Positions 1-6,294 of a stretch of DNA of 9,897 bases are shown piece by piece. The translations under genes were made by a program, and so were the position numbers. The DNA lies in assembly GCA_946479075.1 (NCBI GenBank), contig CAMLDT010000132.1, positions 1 through 9,897 of the forward strand, written 5' to 3'. This stretch comes from an uncultured Polaromonas sp. (GTDB lineage Bacteria; Pseudomonadota; Gammaproteobacteria; Burkholderiales; Burkholderiaceae). Below the pieces are notes generated by a model that was not told the DNA's origin, made no database searches, and saw only the letters and a list, made by a program, of their open reading frames with translations. How positions within the stretch are numbered: the stretch's first letter is position 1; every line of letters begins with the position of its first letter.

Positions 1-8
1 GAGTGCAA

Positions 9-25
9 AAACTCTGACCCTATTT
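9..25. repeat. Short motif resembling the edge of a dispersed repeat
   Basis: Just downstream of the alcohol dehydrogenase stop (read on the minus strand), the plus strand carries ACTCTGACCCTATTT. From memory, GGGTCAGAGT next to an AT-rich run is common in dispersed intergenic repeats of proteobacteria, some of them near REP-associated transposase genes. Only this short piece is visible because the window begins here, and no transposase is seen. GAGT at 1-4 and ACTC at 11-14 could also form a very small stem. The call is tentative. Confidence 0.25.
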
Positions 26-42
26 GGGCCAGTCCCGCTTCG

Positions 43-1179
43 TCAAAGCGAATCCATCAACATCTGTTCATACTCCTCCGCCGTCGCAATCCTTGGATTG
101 GTCTTGTGGCAGTGGTCGGCCATCGCGCCCTTGATGATGTCGGGGAACTGATCACGCGTCACACCCATGGCGGCCAGGCCGGTGGGCAGGCCGAGGCGGG
201 CATTCATGTCGCGCACCGCTTCGGCCACATCGCTGCCGGCGGCCAGGCCCATGGCGTGGGCCATGCGCTCCAGGCGTTTTTCTTTCTGGATCGATTCGGC
301 GCCGGCGTTGAAACGAATTACCGCGGGCAGAAACATCGCGTTCAGTGAGCCGTGGTGCAGGCGCGGATCGACGCCGCCCAGGCTGTGGCTCAGGCTGTGC
401 ACGCAGCCCAGGCCTTTCTGAAAGGCCATCGCGCCCTGCATGGAGGCGCTCATCATGTTGAGGCGGGCTTCGCGGTCGCTGCCGTCCTTGGTCGCGCGCT
501 CAATGTTGGCCCAGCCGCGCTGCAGGCCGTCGAGCGCAATGCCGTCGGCCGGCGGGTTGAAGGCGGGCGCCATGAAGGTCTCCATGCAGTGCGCAATCGC
601 GTCCATGCCGGTGGCGGCCGTCAGTCTGGCGGGCAGGCCCAAGGTCAGTTCGGGGTCGCAGATCGCGGTTTTGGGCACGATGTGCCAGGAGTGAAAGCCG
701 AGCTTGCGGTGGTCGTCCACGATGATGATGGCGCCGCGCGCGACCTCGCTGCCGGTGCCGCTGGTGGTCGGCACAGCAATCAGCGGCGCGACGCGGTCGG
801 TGATCTTGAGCGAGCCGCCCTCGATGGTGGCGTAAGTCGTCAGCGGGCCCTCGTGCGTGGCGGCAATCGCCACACCCTTGGCGCAGTCGATGGCCGAGCC
901 ACCGCCGACGGCGATCAGGCCGTCGCATTGGTTGGCCTTGTACATGGCGGCCGCGGCGCGCACGGCGGCTTCGGTCGGGTTGGACGGGGTTTCGTCGAAC
1001 ACGGTGACGGCCAGGCCGGGCAGGGCGTCCAGCGCTTTTTGCAGCACCCCGGCGGCCTTGACGCCGGCGTCGGTAACGATCAGCGGGCGGCTGATCCCGA
1101 CACGTTCGCATTCCTGCTTGAGCAGCTTGACCGCGCCGTATTCGAACTGGATTTGGGTGACGTAATAAATGAAGGCCAT
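43..1179 (-). CDS. Iron-containing alcohol dehydrogenase
   Basis: A 378-residue NAD(P)-dependent group III (metal-dependent) alcohol dehydrogenase, expected to interconvert an alcohol and an aldehyde or ketone in the cytoplasm. The N-terminal half is the nucleotide-binding domain, with VGGGSAIDCAKG at residues 91-102 and PTTSGTGSE at 137-145. The C-terminal half is the helical metal-binding domain. Likely metal ligands by comparison with E. coli FucO are Asp193 and His197 (GMDAIAH), His261 (CVHSLSH) and His276 (HHG). The length is typical of the family. The reading frame extends upstream to 1476, but homology begins at MAFIYY, so I place the start at 1179, behind a weak purine-rich AGAGAGA. 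It is divergent from the hydrolase at 1311. The substrate cannot be told: lactaldehyde, butanol, 4-hydroxybutyrate and maleylacetate enzymes share this fold. I am sure of the family and unsure of the role. Confidence 0.92.
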   Translation of the reverse strand: MAFIYYVTQIQFEYGAVKLLKQECERVGISRPLIVTDAGVKAAGVLQKALDALPGLAVTVFDETPSNPTEAAVRAAAAMYKANQCDGLIAVGGGSAIDCAKGVAIAATHEGPLTTYATIEGGSLKITDRVAPLIAVPTTSGTGSEVARGAIIIVDDHRKLGFHSWHIVPKTAICDPELTLGLPARLTAATGMDAIAHCMETFMAPAFNPPADGIALDGLQRGWANIERATKDGSDREARLNMMSASMQGAMAFQKGLGCVHSLSHSLGGVDPRLHHGSLNAMFLPAVIRFNAGAESIQKEKRLERMAHAMGLAAGSDVAEAVRDMNARLGLPTGLAAMGVTRDQFPDIIKGAMADHCHKTNPRIATAEEYEQMLMDSL

Positions 1180-1310
1180 GGGGTGTCTCTCTGTAGCGTT
1201 GTACGATCTGATGAACCTTACTTTAATGGCTGGAGGCGCATTGAGAACCCAGCAAATCCCGAACGCCGTCACTTTGGTGATAGCGCCGCCTCTCCAGACC
1301 CCATGAGCTG
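1180..1310. promoter_or_regulatory. Divergent intergenic region between dehydrogenase and hydrolase
   Basis: These 131 bases separate two divergently transcribed genes and should hold both promoters. I cannot identify a convincing -35/-10 pair on either strand. The one structured element is a small dyad, TCAC-TTTG-GTGA at 1269-1280, about 30 bases before the hydrolase start. It could be an operator half-site pair, but four-base arms are easily produced by chance. No regulator gene lies next to it in this window. Confidence 0.4.
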
Positions 1311-2267
1311 ATGACACATTCCGCTGTTCCCCAAGACCCGCTGACCCCCGCCATGCGCGACGTGCTGGTGCGCATGGCGCGCGCCGCACGCCCCCCGCTG
1401 CACACCTTGAGCCCGCAGCAGGCGCGCGCCGCCTACGAGGCCGGCGCCGGTGTGCTGGAAATCCCGCCGGCCCCACTGGCCCGGGTCGAAGACTTCACGA
1501 TCCCGGCGCGCGACGGGTTTGCACTGCCGTTGCGCCTCTACGCACCGTCGCATGACAAGCTGCCGGTGCTGCTGTATTTCCACGGCGGCGGCTTCACCGT
1601 CGGCAGCATCGCCTCGCACGACATCCTGTGCCGCCAGTTGGCGCACCTGGCCGGCTGCGCGGTGATCTCGGTGGACTACCGGCTGGCGCCAGAGCACAAG
1701 TTTCCGACGGCGGCCAACGATGCCTGGGACGCGCTGGCCTGGCTGTCTTTTCATGCGGACGATCAGGGCCTGGACACCACCCGGCTGGCGGTCGGTGGCG
1801 ACAGCGCCGGCGGCACGCTGGCCGCGGCCTGCGCGATTCAGGCGCGCGACATGGCCATGCCGCTGGAATTGCAGTTGCTGATTTACCCTGGCTGCGCGCC
1901 GCACCAGGATGCGCCGTCGCACCGGCGGTTTGGAGAGGGCTTTGTGCTGGAAGCCTCGCACATCGATTACTTTTTTGGTCAGTATTTGCGCAGTCCGGCC
2001 GACCGCGATGACTGGCGGTTTTCGCCGCTGACGGCCCCCGACGTGGATGGCGTGGCGCCGGCCTGGATCGGTCTGGCCGAGTGCGACCCGCTGGTCGATG
2101 AAGGTGTGGCCTATGCCGATAAACTGCGCATGGCCGGGGTCGCGGTGGACCTTGAGATTTACCGCGGCGTGACCCATGAGTTCATCAAGATGGGCCGCAT
2201 CATTGTTGAAGCCAGGCAGGCCCATGCCCACATGGCGCATGCGCTACGCAACGCTTTTGCCAAATAA
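1311..2267 (+). CDS. HSL-family alpha/beta hydrolase (carboxylesterase)
   Basis: A 318-residue cytoplasmic esterase of the hormone-sensitive lipase group (alpha/beta hydrolase fold 3), expected to cleave short or medium acyl esters. Visible hallmarks are the oxyanion-hole motif HGGG at residues 91-94, DYRLAPE at 122-128, and the nucleophile elbow GDSAGG at 163-168 with Ser165. The remaining triad members are likely Asp259 (ECDPLVDEG) and His289 (GVTHEF). The first 60 residues form the family's helical cap. No signal peptide is seen. The ATG at 1311 has only a weak purine stretch (GAG) before it. An ATG at 1303 meets a stop after two codons, so it is not the start. The gene is followed after 11 bases by the thioesterase/acetyltransferase, which suggests an operon, and it is divergent from the alcohol dehydrogenase. 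The natural ester is unknown. Confidence 0.93.
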   Translation: MTHSAVPQDPLTPAMRDVLVRMARAARPPLHTLSPQQARAAYEAGAGVLEIPPAPLARVEDFTIPARDGFALPLRLYAPSHDKLPVLLYFHGGGFTVGSIASHDILCRQLAHLAGCAVISVDYRLAPEHKFPTAANDAWDALAWLSFHADDQGLDTTRLAVGGDSAGGTLAAACAIQARDMAMPLELQLLIYPGCAPHQDAPSHRRFGEGFVLEASHIDYFFGQYLRSPADRDDWRFSPLTAPDVDGVAPAWIGLAECDPLVDEGVAYADKLRMAGVAVDLEIYRGVTHEFIKMGRIIVEARQAHAHMAHALRNAFAK

Positions 2268-2278
2268 AGTGAACTGAC

Positions 2279-3157
2279 ATGAAACGACAGGATTTCCGAT
2301 TTTTCCACCGGCTGCGCGTGCGCTGGGCCGAGGTGGACATGCAAAAAATCGTCTTCAACGCGCATTACCTGATGTATTTCGACACCGCCGTCGCCGACTA
2401 CTGGCGTGCGCTGGCCTTGCCGTACGAGGAAGCCATGCACGAACTGGGCGGCGACCTGTATGTCAAAAAGGCCTCGGTGGAGTACCACGGCTCGGCGCGT
2501 TACGACGACCAGCTCGACATCGGTCTGAAATGTTCGCGCATCGGCAATTCGTCGATGGTCTTCACCGGCGCCATCTTTCGTGGCGATGCGCTGCTCATCA
2601 CCTGCGAGCTGATTTATGTGTTTGCCGACCCCGCCACCCAGACCTCGCGGCCGGTGCCGGATGGACTGCGCAAGATCCTGACCGCCTTCGAGGCCGGCGA
2701 GCCCATGGTCACCGTCAAGACCGGGCCGTGGTCCGAACTGGGTGAACACGCCGGTGCCGTCCGCACCGCCGTGTTTGTCGAGGAGCAGGGTATTCCGCAG
2801 GAGATGGAATGGGACGAGGCCGACAAGACCGCGGTGCACGCGGTGGCCTACAACGGCCTGGGTCAGCCCGTTGGCACCGGGCGGCTGCTGCAACATGCCC
2901 CGGGCAGCGCAAAAATCGGCCGCATGGCGGTGAACCGCGTGCTGCGCGGCGCCAGCCTGGGGCGCGAACTGCTGAACGCGCTGGTGGCCGAGGCCGAGCA
3001 GCGCGGCGACAGCGAAGTGCTGCTGCACGCCCAGCGCAGCGCCGAAGGCTTCTACGCCCGGCTCGGATTTGCGCCGCGCGGCGAGCCGTTTGCCGAGGTG
3101 GAAATTCCGCACATCGAGATGGCGCGGGCGCTGGTCGGCAAGCGCCCTCCGAACTGA
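2279..3157 (+). CDS. Hotdog (YbgC/FadM-type) thioesterase fused to GNAT acetyltransferase
   Basis: A 292-residue two-domain protein. Residues 5-135 match the 4-hydroxybenzoyl-CoA/YbgC acyl-CoA thioesterase fold. RWAEVDMQKIVFNAHY (15-30) corresponds to the family's YxDTDxxGxVxxxxY motif, with Asp20 in the usual catalytic position but Lys23 where Gly is common. Residues 145-285 match a GNAT N-acetyltransferase of the ElaA-like kind: VRTAVFVEEQGIP (161-173), an acetyl-CoA-binding motif at IGRMAVNRVLRGASLGREL (213-231), and FYARLGF (258-264) with a C-terminal strand. The reading frame is continuous across the linker (135-145), so this is a real fusion and not two adjacent genes. It starts 11 bases after the hydrolase stop, with AAGTGA about seven bases upstream, so the two are probably co-transcribed. 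One domain hydrolyses acyl-CoA and the other uses it; a shared pathway is an inference. The acceptor of the acetyl group is unknown. Confidence 0.9.
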   Translation: MKRQDFRFFHRLRVRWAEVDMQKIVFNAHYLMYFDTAVADYWRALALPYEEAMHELGGDLYVKKASVEYHGSARYDDQLDIGLKCSRIGNSSMVFTGAIFRGDALLITCELIYVFADPATQTSRPVPDGLRKILTAFEAGEPMVTVKTGPWSELGEHAGAVRTAVFVEEQGIPQEMEWDEADKTAVHAVAYNGLGQPVGTGRLLQHAPGSAKIGRMAVNRVLRGASLGRELLNALVAEAEQRGDSEVLLHAQRSAEGFYARLGFAPRGEPFAEVEIPHIEMARALVGKRPPN

Positions 3158-3196
3158 CGATTCAGCCGCCCCTGAATCATCGGGGGCCATGCTCTC

Positions 3197-3246
3197 CCGT
3201 TCGCCCTGAGCCTGTCGAAGGGCTTCGACAGGCTCAGCCCGAACGG
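3197..3246. repeat. 50-base dispersed palindrome between convergent genes
   Basis: Two 24-base arms (3197-3220 and 3223-3246) are inverted copies separated by GG, with only two mismatched pairs (CC against GG near the outer ends). The core CCTGTCGAAG/CTTCGACAGG is, from memory, one of the most widespread intergenic palindromes in GC-rich proteobacteria. It lies between the fusion-protein stop (3157) and the stop of the minus-strand NRDE gene (3269), where two transcripts converge. There is no T-tract on either side, so it is not a classical intrinsic terminator. It could still fold in both RNAs and act as a 3' end-stabilising or transcription-separating element. Confidence 0.85.
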
Positions 3247-3268
3247 TGCTGTCATGAAGCCGAAAAAC

Positions 3269-4072
3269 TCACGCAGGCCAGCGCAACTGGAGGTTTTGTG
3301 TGCCGGGCTTGTCGCCGTCGCGGTGCGCATGCGTAACTTCCTGCAGCGCGATGTCCCAGCCCCCTGGGGATTCTGAAGCGACCAGCACCGTGCTGCAGCG
3401 CGTGCCGTAGCCGTGTTCAGGAAAATCCACAAAGGCACTCGACAGGGCTTCCTCCAGCGCCAGCGGCACGCCGGTGCTGGGCAAGTCTTCGCGGCCGGCG
3501 CGCCGCCGGTCCCTTAGCGCGAGCATCAGTTCGGCCTCCAGCGCGTCTTCATCGGGCGCATCCAGCGCGGCATGCAGGGCTTTTTTCAGGCCCAGGGTTT
3601 TCGGCCACGGCGTGTCGAGCGCGCCGTTGGACAGGCCGTACACGCCGGGCTTCAGCGCACGGGACTCCAGGCCCGGTCCGGGCTTGTTGCTGAGCCAGTG
3701 CCACGCGTTGCTTTTGAAGTCGCCCAGCACCAGATTGAAGCCGCCATAGGCCGGGCCGTCGATTCCGGCCATGAAGGCTGCCGCGTCGGCTTGGCTTTCC
3801 AGCCAGCGCGTGACCAGTTCGCCGCGCGACTTCTCGCCGGTCTGCGAAGCCGGGCCGCGCACGTTGGTCAGCATGGCGATGCGCCCCTCAGCCGTCAGGC
3901 CCATCCAGGTACCGCCCGCGCGGAGGTCACGGCCTGAAAAAATTTCCGTGCCGGCATCGCTGGTCCAGTGCGCCAGCGGCAGGGTGGGGCGGTCCAGGAA
4001 TTCGTCGCGGTTGGCGGCAACCACCAGCGGCCAATGCGCCGAGGCGCCGATGGCAAAGGCAATCAAACACAT
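3269..4072 (-). CDS. NRDE-family (TANGO2-like) protein
   Basis: A 267-residue protein of the NRDE/Ser-Thr-rich T10/TANGO2 family. The naming motif NRDE is at residues 21-24, preceded by the usual MCLI start with Cys2. Further conserved signatures are GGTW (53-56), TNVR (69-72), SRG (82-84) and GYGTRCSTVL (221-230) near the C-terminus. The length is close to the usual 250-280 residues. No signal peptide or membrane segment is visible. Eukaryotic TANGO2/HRG-9 proteins have been linked to haem trafficking; whether bacterial members share this role is not shown by the sequence. The gene lies downstream of ygfZ on the same strand, 98 bases away, with a dispersed repeat in the gap. The ATG at 4072 fits the family start, although no clear ribosome-binding site precedes it. 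Confidence 0.9.
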   Translation of the reverse strand: MCLIAFAIGASAHWPLVVAANRDEFLDRPTLPLAHWTSDAGTEIFSGRDLRAGGTWMGLTAEGRIAMLTNVRGPASQTGEKSRGELVTRWLESQADAAAFMAGIDGPAYGGFNLVLGDFKSNAWHWLSNKPGPGLESRALKPGVYGLSNGALDTPWPKTLGLKKALHAALDAPDEDALEAELMLALRDRRRAGREDLPSTGVPLALEEALSSAFVDFPEHGYGTRCSTVLVASESPGGWDIALQEVTHAHRDGDKPGTQNLQLRWPA

Positions 4073-4084
4073 CTGCTAACTGAG

Positions 4085-4160
4085 CCCCCACGCTCCCCGC
4101 TTCGCGTGGTTCGCTTCCCCCCGAGGGGGCCGCGTGCTTGCTTGGGACGGCCCGGCGCGG
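4085..4160. repeat. Dispersed GC-rich repeat, copy 1 (hairpin CCCCC-CGA-GGGGG)
   Basis: The gap between ygfZ and the NRDE gene is almost filled by a GC-rich element of a type I recognise from Comamonadaceae intergenic regions. It runs CCCCCACGCT, GCTTCGCGT, a five-base hairpin CCCCC-CGA-GGGGG at 4117-4129, then a GC-rich tail. Its first 46 bases match 6189-6234 without gaps at 36 positions by my count. On the minus strand it follows the ygfZ stop, so the hairpin may shape the 3' end of that message or reduce read-through into the NRDE gene. No T-tract follows the hairpin. Confidence 0.75.
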
Positions 4161-4170
4161 CGCACATGAC

Positions 4171-5133
4171 CTAGATGTCCTCCAGCAGTGGATACGGCAA
4201 AGGCAGCAAAGCCAGCGCCGGTCCCGAAGCGCTGCCCAGGGTCAGCCGTCCGCCCCCGGCATCGGCCGCAGCCGCCGTGGTCATGGACACAATGGCATCG
4301 AAACCGCCGCCGGGGCGCGGCGCGCAAGCCGCAACCAGCCCACACGGTTGTTCGGCATCCAGCGCATGAAACACTTCCTGGCCGACCGCCGGCTCGCCCT
4401 CGGTGTGCGCCAGATAAGCGCGGCGTTTGAGCGTGCCGCGGAACTGGCTGCGCGCCACAATTTCCTGGCCGGGGTAGCAGCCCTTCTTGAAGCTCACGCC
4501 GCCGACGGATTCGTAATTGAGCATCTGCGGCACAAAAGCCTCGTAGATCGGCTGGGTGACCATGGCGATGCCTGATAGAACGTCCAGCCACTGCCATTGC
4601 GCCAGCGGCAACGCCTCACCCGCGGGCACCGGCGTGCCAACAGGCGCGCACCACAGCGCGCGCGGCTGGCCGTTGCCGGGGTAAAGAAACACCAGGTTTG
4701 CAGCATCAAAATCGGCCTTGGCCCATACCGGGCACGCGCCACCAGCTATCGAATCCATAGCGCCGCCGACCAGCCCGAAGAGTGCGTAATCAGCCGTGGC
4801 GTCGCTCAGTTTGGCTTTGGCGCGCAGCACAAACATGGACAGGCGCTTGAGCGTGGCCGCCAGGATGTCCTGGCTGCAGATCATCAGGATCTCGTCGTCG
4901 CTGCGTTTGAAAACAACAAAGCTCGCCTGCATGCGGCCCTTGGCGTTGCAAAAGGCCGCCAGCCGCGCTTCGGCCAGTCCCATCAGCGCCACATCCTGGG
5001 TCAGCTGGCCCTGCAGGAACTTGACGGCGTCTTCACCGGCCACGCGGATCACGCCCAGATGGCTGAGCCCGGCAACGCCGGACAGGGTGGAAACAGGCGG
5101 CAAATCGGGGGAGGAGGTGGAAGGGGTCAACAT
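4171..5133 (-). CDS. ygfZ: Folate-binding protein YgfZ (iron-sulfur cluster maintenance)
   Basis: A 320-residue cytoplasmic protein with the aminomethyltransferase (GcvT-like) fold. YgfZ proteins bind tetrahydrofolate and help keep certain iron-sulfur enzymes, such as MiaB, active. The signature KGCYPGQE is at residues 217-224 with Cys219, equivalent to the essential cysteine of E. coli YgfZ. The N-terminal GVIRVAGEDAVKFLQGQLTQD (27-47) is also typical. I place the start at ATG 5133; an in-frame ATG at 5148 is the alternative. A GATAAT box ends eight bases before 5133 and there is no Shine-Dalgarno sequence, so the message may be leaderless. Residues 125-146, in the variable middle, are encoded by a copy of a dispersed repeat and include the rare codon ATA. 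It is divergent from mltG and followed by the NRDE gene. Confidence 0.93.
   Translation of the reverse strand: MLTPSTSSPDLPPVSTLSGVAGLSHLGVIRVAGEDAVKFLQGQLTQDVALMGLAEARLAAFCNAKGRMQASFVVFKRSDDEILMICSQDILAATLKRLSMFVLRAKAKLSDATADYALFGLVGGAMDSIAGGACPVWAKADFDAANLVFLYPGNGQPRALWCAPVGTPVPAGEALPLAQWQWLDVLSGIAMVTQPIYEAFVPQMLNYESVGGVSFKKGCYPGQEIVARSQFRGTLKRRAYLAHTEGEPAVGQEVFHALDAEQPCGLVAACAPRPGGGFDAIVSMTTAAAADAGGGRLTLGSASGPALALLPLPYPLLEDI
4698..4761 (-). repeat. 64-base dispersed repeat, copy inside ygfZ
   Basis: Read on the minus strand, this segment has the same ordered blocks as the intergenic copy at 8525-8588: AGCTG, three bases, GCGC, eleven bases, GGGC. Over its first 46 bases it matches that copy ungapped at 31 positions by my count, including 11 in a row (TTCGATAGCTG). 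It begins with a perfect hairpin, GCTAT-GGATTCG-ATAGC (4745-4761). It is translated in frame as YgfZ residues 125-146 with no stop. Confidence 0.65.
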
Positions 5134-5168
5134 AAGCTGAATTATCATGGCCCCATCGTTTTCAGGAA
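5134..5168 (-). promoter_or_regulatory. ygfZ promoter; start possibly leaderless
   Basis: On the minus strand, TTCCTG (5168-5163) is followed after 16 bases by GATAAT (5146-5141). Then come seven bases and the ygfZ ATG at 5133. Transcription from this -10 should begin at or within a base or two of the ATG, leaving no room for a ribosome-binding site, and none is seen. The same AT-rich core read on the plus strand gives TATCAT (5143-5148), a plausible -10 for mltG, so one symmetric element may serve both genes. The -35 is weak. If the start is instead ATG 5148, this promoter would have to lie elsewhere. Confidence 0.5.
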
Positions 5169-5180
5169 GGCAACAGGGTT

Positions 5181-6188
5181 GTGCGTCGTTTTTTAATGAG
5201 TGTGCTGGTACTGATGTTTCTCGGCGGGCTGCTGCTGTTTGGCGCGGTCGGCTGGTGGCTGTACCAGCCCTTGAACCTGCAAGCGCGGCCCGGCAGCACC
5301 GCTGTGGACCTCGAAATCGAGCCTGGCACACCGGCCCAGCGCGTGGCCGACACCGTGGCCGCCAGCGGGGTCGCGGTCGAGCCGACCCTGCTGTATGCCT
5401 GGTTCCGCCTGTCCGGCCAGGCCCGCCAGATCAAGGCCGGCAGTTATGAAATCACCCCGGGCACCACCCCGCGCTCCTTGCTGAGCATGCTGGTGCGCGG
5501 CGAGGAAAGCCTCAAAAGTGTGGTCATCGTCGAAGGCTGGAACTTTCGCCAGGTGCGCGCGGCCCTGCAAAAGGCCGAGGCGCTCAAGCCCGACAGCATG
5601 GGCATGACGCCGGAAGCCATCATGGCGCAGCTCGGCAAGCCGGGTGTGCATCCGGAAGGCCGGTTTTTCCCCGACACCTACACCTATTCCAAGGGTTCCA
5701 GCGATCTGGCGGTCCTGAAGCGTGCGGCCCGCGCCATGGACCGGCGCCTTGAAGCGGCCTGGGCTTTGCGTGATCCCGACACGCCCCTCAAAACCCCCGA
5801 CCAGGCCTTGATCCTGGCCAGCATCATCGAAAAGGAAACTGGCAAACCCGCAGACCGGCCCGAAATCGGCGGCGTGTTCAACAACCGCCTGCGCACCGGC
5901 ATGTTGCTGCAGACCGACCCGACCGTGATTTACGGCCTGGGCGAACAGTTCGACGGCAACCTGCGCCGGCGCGACCTGCTGGCAGACACGCCTTACAACA
6001 CCTACACCCGCGGCGGCCTGCCGCCCACCCCGATTGCCATGCCGGGCAAGGATTCGCTGTTGGCCGCCGTCAGGCCAGCGCCTACCAAGGCGCTGTACTT
6101 TGTGGCGCGCGGCGACGGCAGCAGCCATTTCAGCCCCAGCCTGGACGAGCACAACCGGGCGGTCAACAAATACCAGCGCGGACAATGA
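5181..6188 (+). CDS. mltG: Endolytic murein transglycosylase MltG
   Basis: A 335-residue inner-membrane enzyme of the YceG/MltG family, which cleaves nascent peptidoglycan glycan strands on the periplasmic side and so helps set their length. One membrane segment (about residues 4-28) follows the positive MRR start. A LysM-like region spans roughly 43-108, and the catalytic domain follows to the end. The active-site motif ASIIEKET is at 213-220 with Glu217, equivalent to Glu218 of E. coli MltG. EGRFFPDTYTY (159-169) and TPYNTY (270-275) are also family hallmarks. The start is GTG 5181, with AGGAAGG ten bases upstream. An in-frame ATG at 5196 would drop the arginines and sit 25 bases from that site. 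It heads the cluster with tmk and holB, as in E. coli and Pseudomonas. Confidence 0.95.
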   Translation: MRRFLMSVLVLMFLGGLLLFGAVGWWLYQPLNLQARPGSTAVDLEIEPGTPAQRVADTVAASGVAVEPTLLYAWFRLSGQARQIKAGSYEITPGTTPRSLLSMLVRGEESLKSVVIVEGWNFRQVRAALQKAEALKPDSMGMTPEAIMAQLGKPGVHPEGRFFPDTYTYSKGSSDLAVLKRAARAMDRRLEAAWALRDPDTPLKTPDQALILASIIEKETGKPADRPEIGGVFNNRLRTGMLLQTDPTVIYGLGEQFDGNLRRRDLLADTPYNTYTRGGLPPTPIAMPGKDSLLAAVRPAPTKALYFVARGDGSSHFSPSLDEHNRAVNKYQRGQ

Positions 6189-6260
6189 CCCCCACACTTT
6201 TCGCTTCGCGTCATACGCTGCCCGCCGACGGGGCGCTGCGCCTGCGGACCGTCAAAGCCG
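6189..6260. repeat. Dispersed GC-rich repeat, copy 2
   Basis: This degenerate relative of the element at 4085-4160 starts directly after the mltG stop codon. The first 46 bases (6189-6234) align without gaps to 4085-4130 at 36 positions by my count, sharing CCCCCAC, GCTTCGCGT, CGCT and CCGA-GGGG. The 3' half has diverged. It fills most of the 106-base gap between mltG and tmk. Its hairpin is weaker than in copy 1 and lacks a T-tract, so I do not call it a terminator. Confidence 0.6.
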
Positions 6261-6294
6261 GATCCGCGGCCCCGGCTGAAAAAGAGGTTCTCTT

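Noticed and set aside
1217..1262. A fourth copy of the 64-base repeat near GGCTG-GAG-GCGC
   Set aside because: It shares a T-rich start and GCTG-N3-GCGC but lacks the GGGC block at the required distance, so the match is too short to accept.
352..1311. Long plus-strand open frame opposite the alcohol dehydrogenase
   Set aside because: It is antisense to a clear gene, its product is rich in His/Gly/Arg with no recognisable domain, and such shadows are expected in GC-rich DNA.
1180..1476. N-terminal extension of the alcohol dehydrogenase to an upstream start
   Set aside because: The added 99 residues are low-complexity, Arg/Ala-rich and unlike the family. They would overlap the divergent hydrolase. 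The normal family start is MAFIYY at 1179.
1269..2240. Long minus-strand open frame opposite the hydrolase
   Set aside because: The hydrolase frame has intact HGGG and GDSAGG motifs, while the antisense product has no motif and biased composition.
4108..4135. Intrinsic terminator at CCCCC-CGA-GGGGG after ygfZ
   Set aside because: The hairpin is strong but no T-tract follows on either strand. I treat it as part of the dispersed repeat.
5193..6197. Long minus-strand open frame opposite mltG
   Set aside because: It covers almost exactly the MltG gene and shows no family features. MltG has the membrane segment and catalytic glutamate motif.
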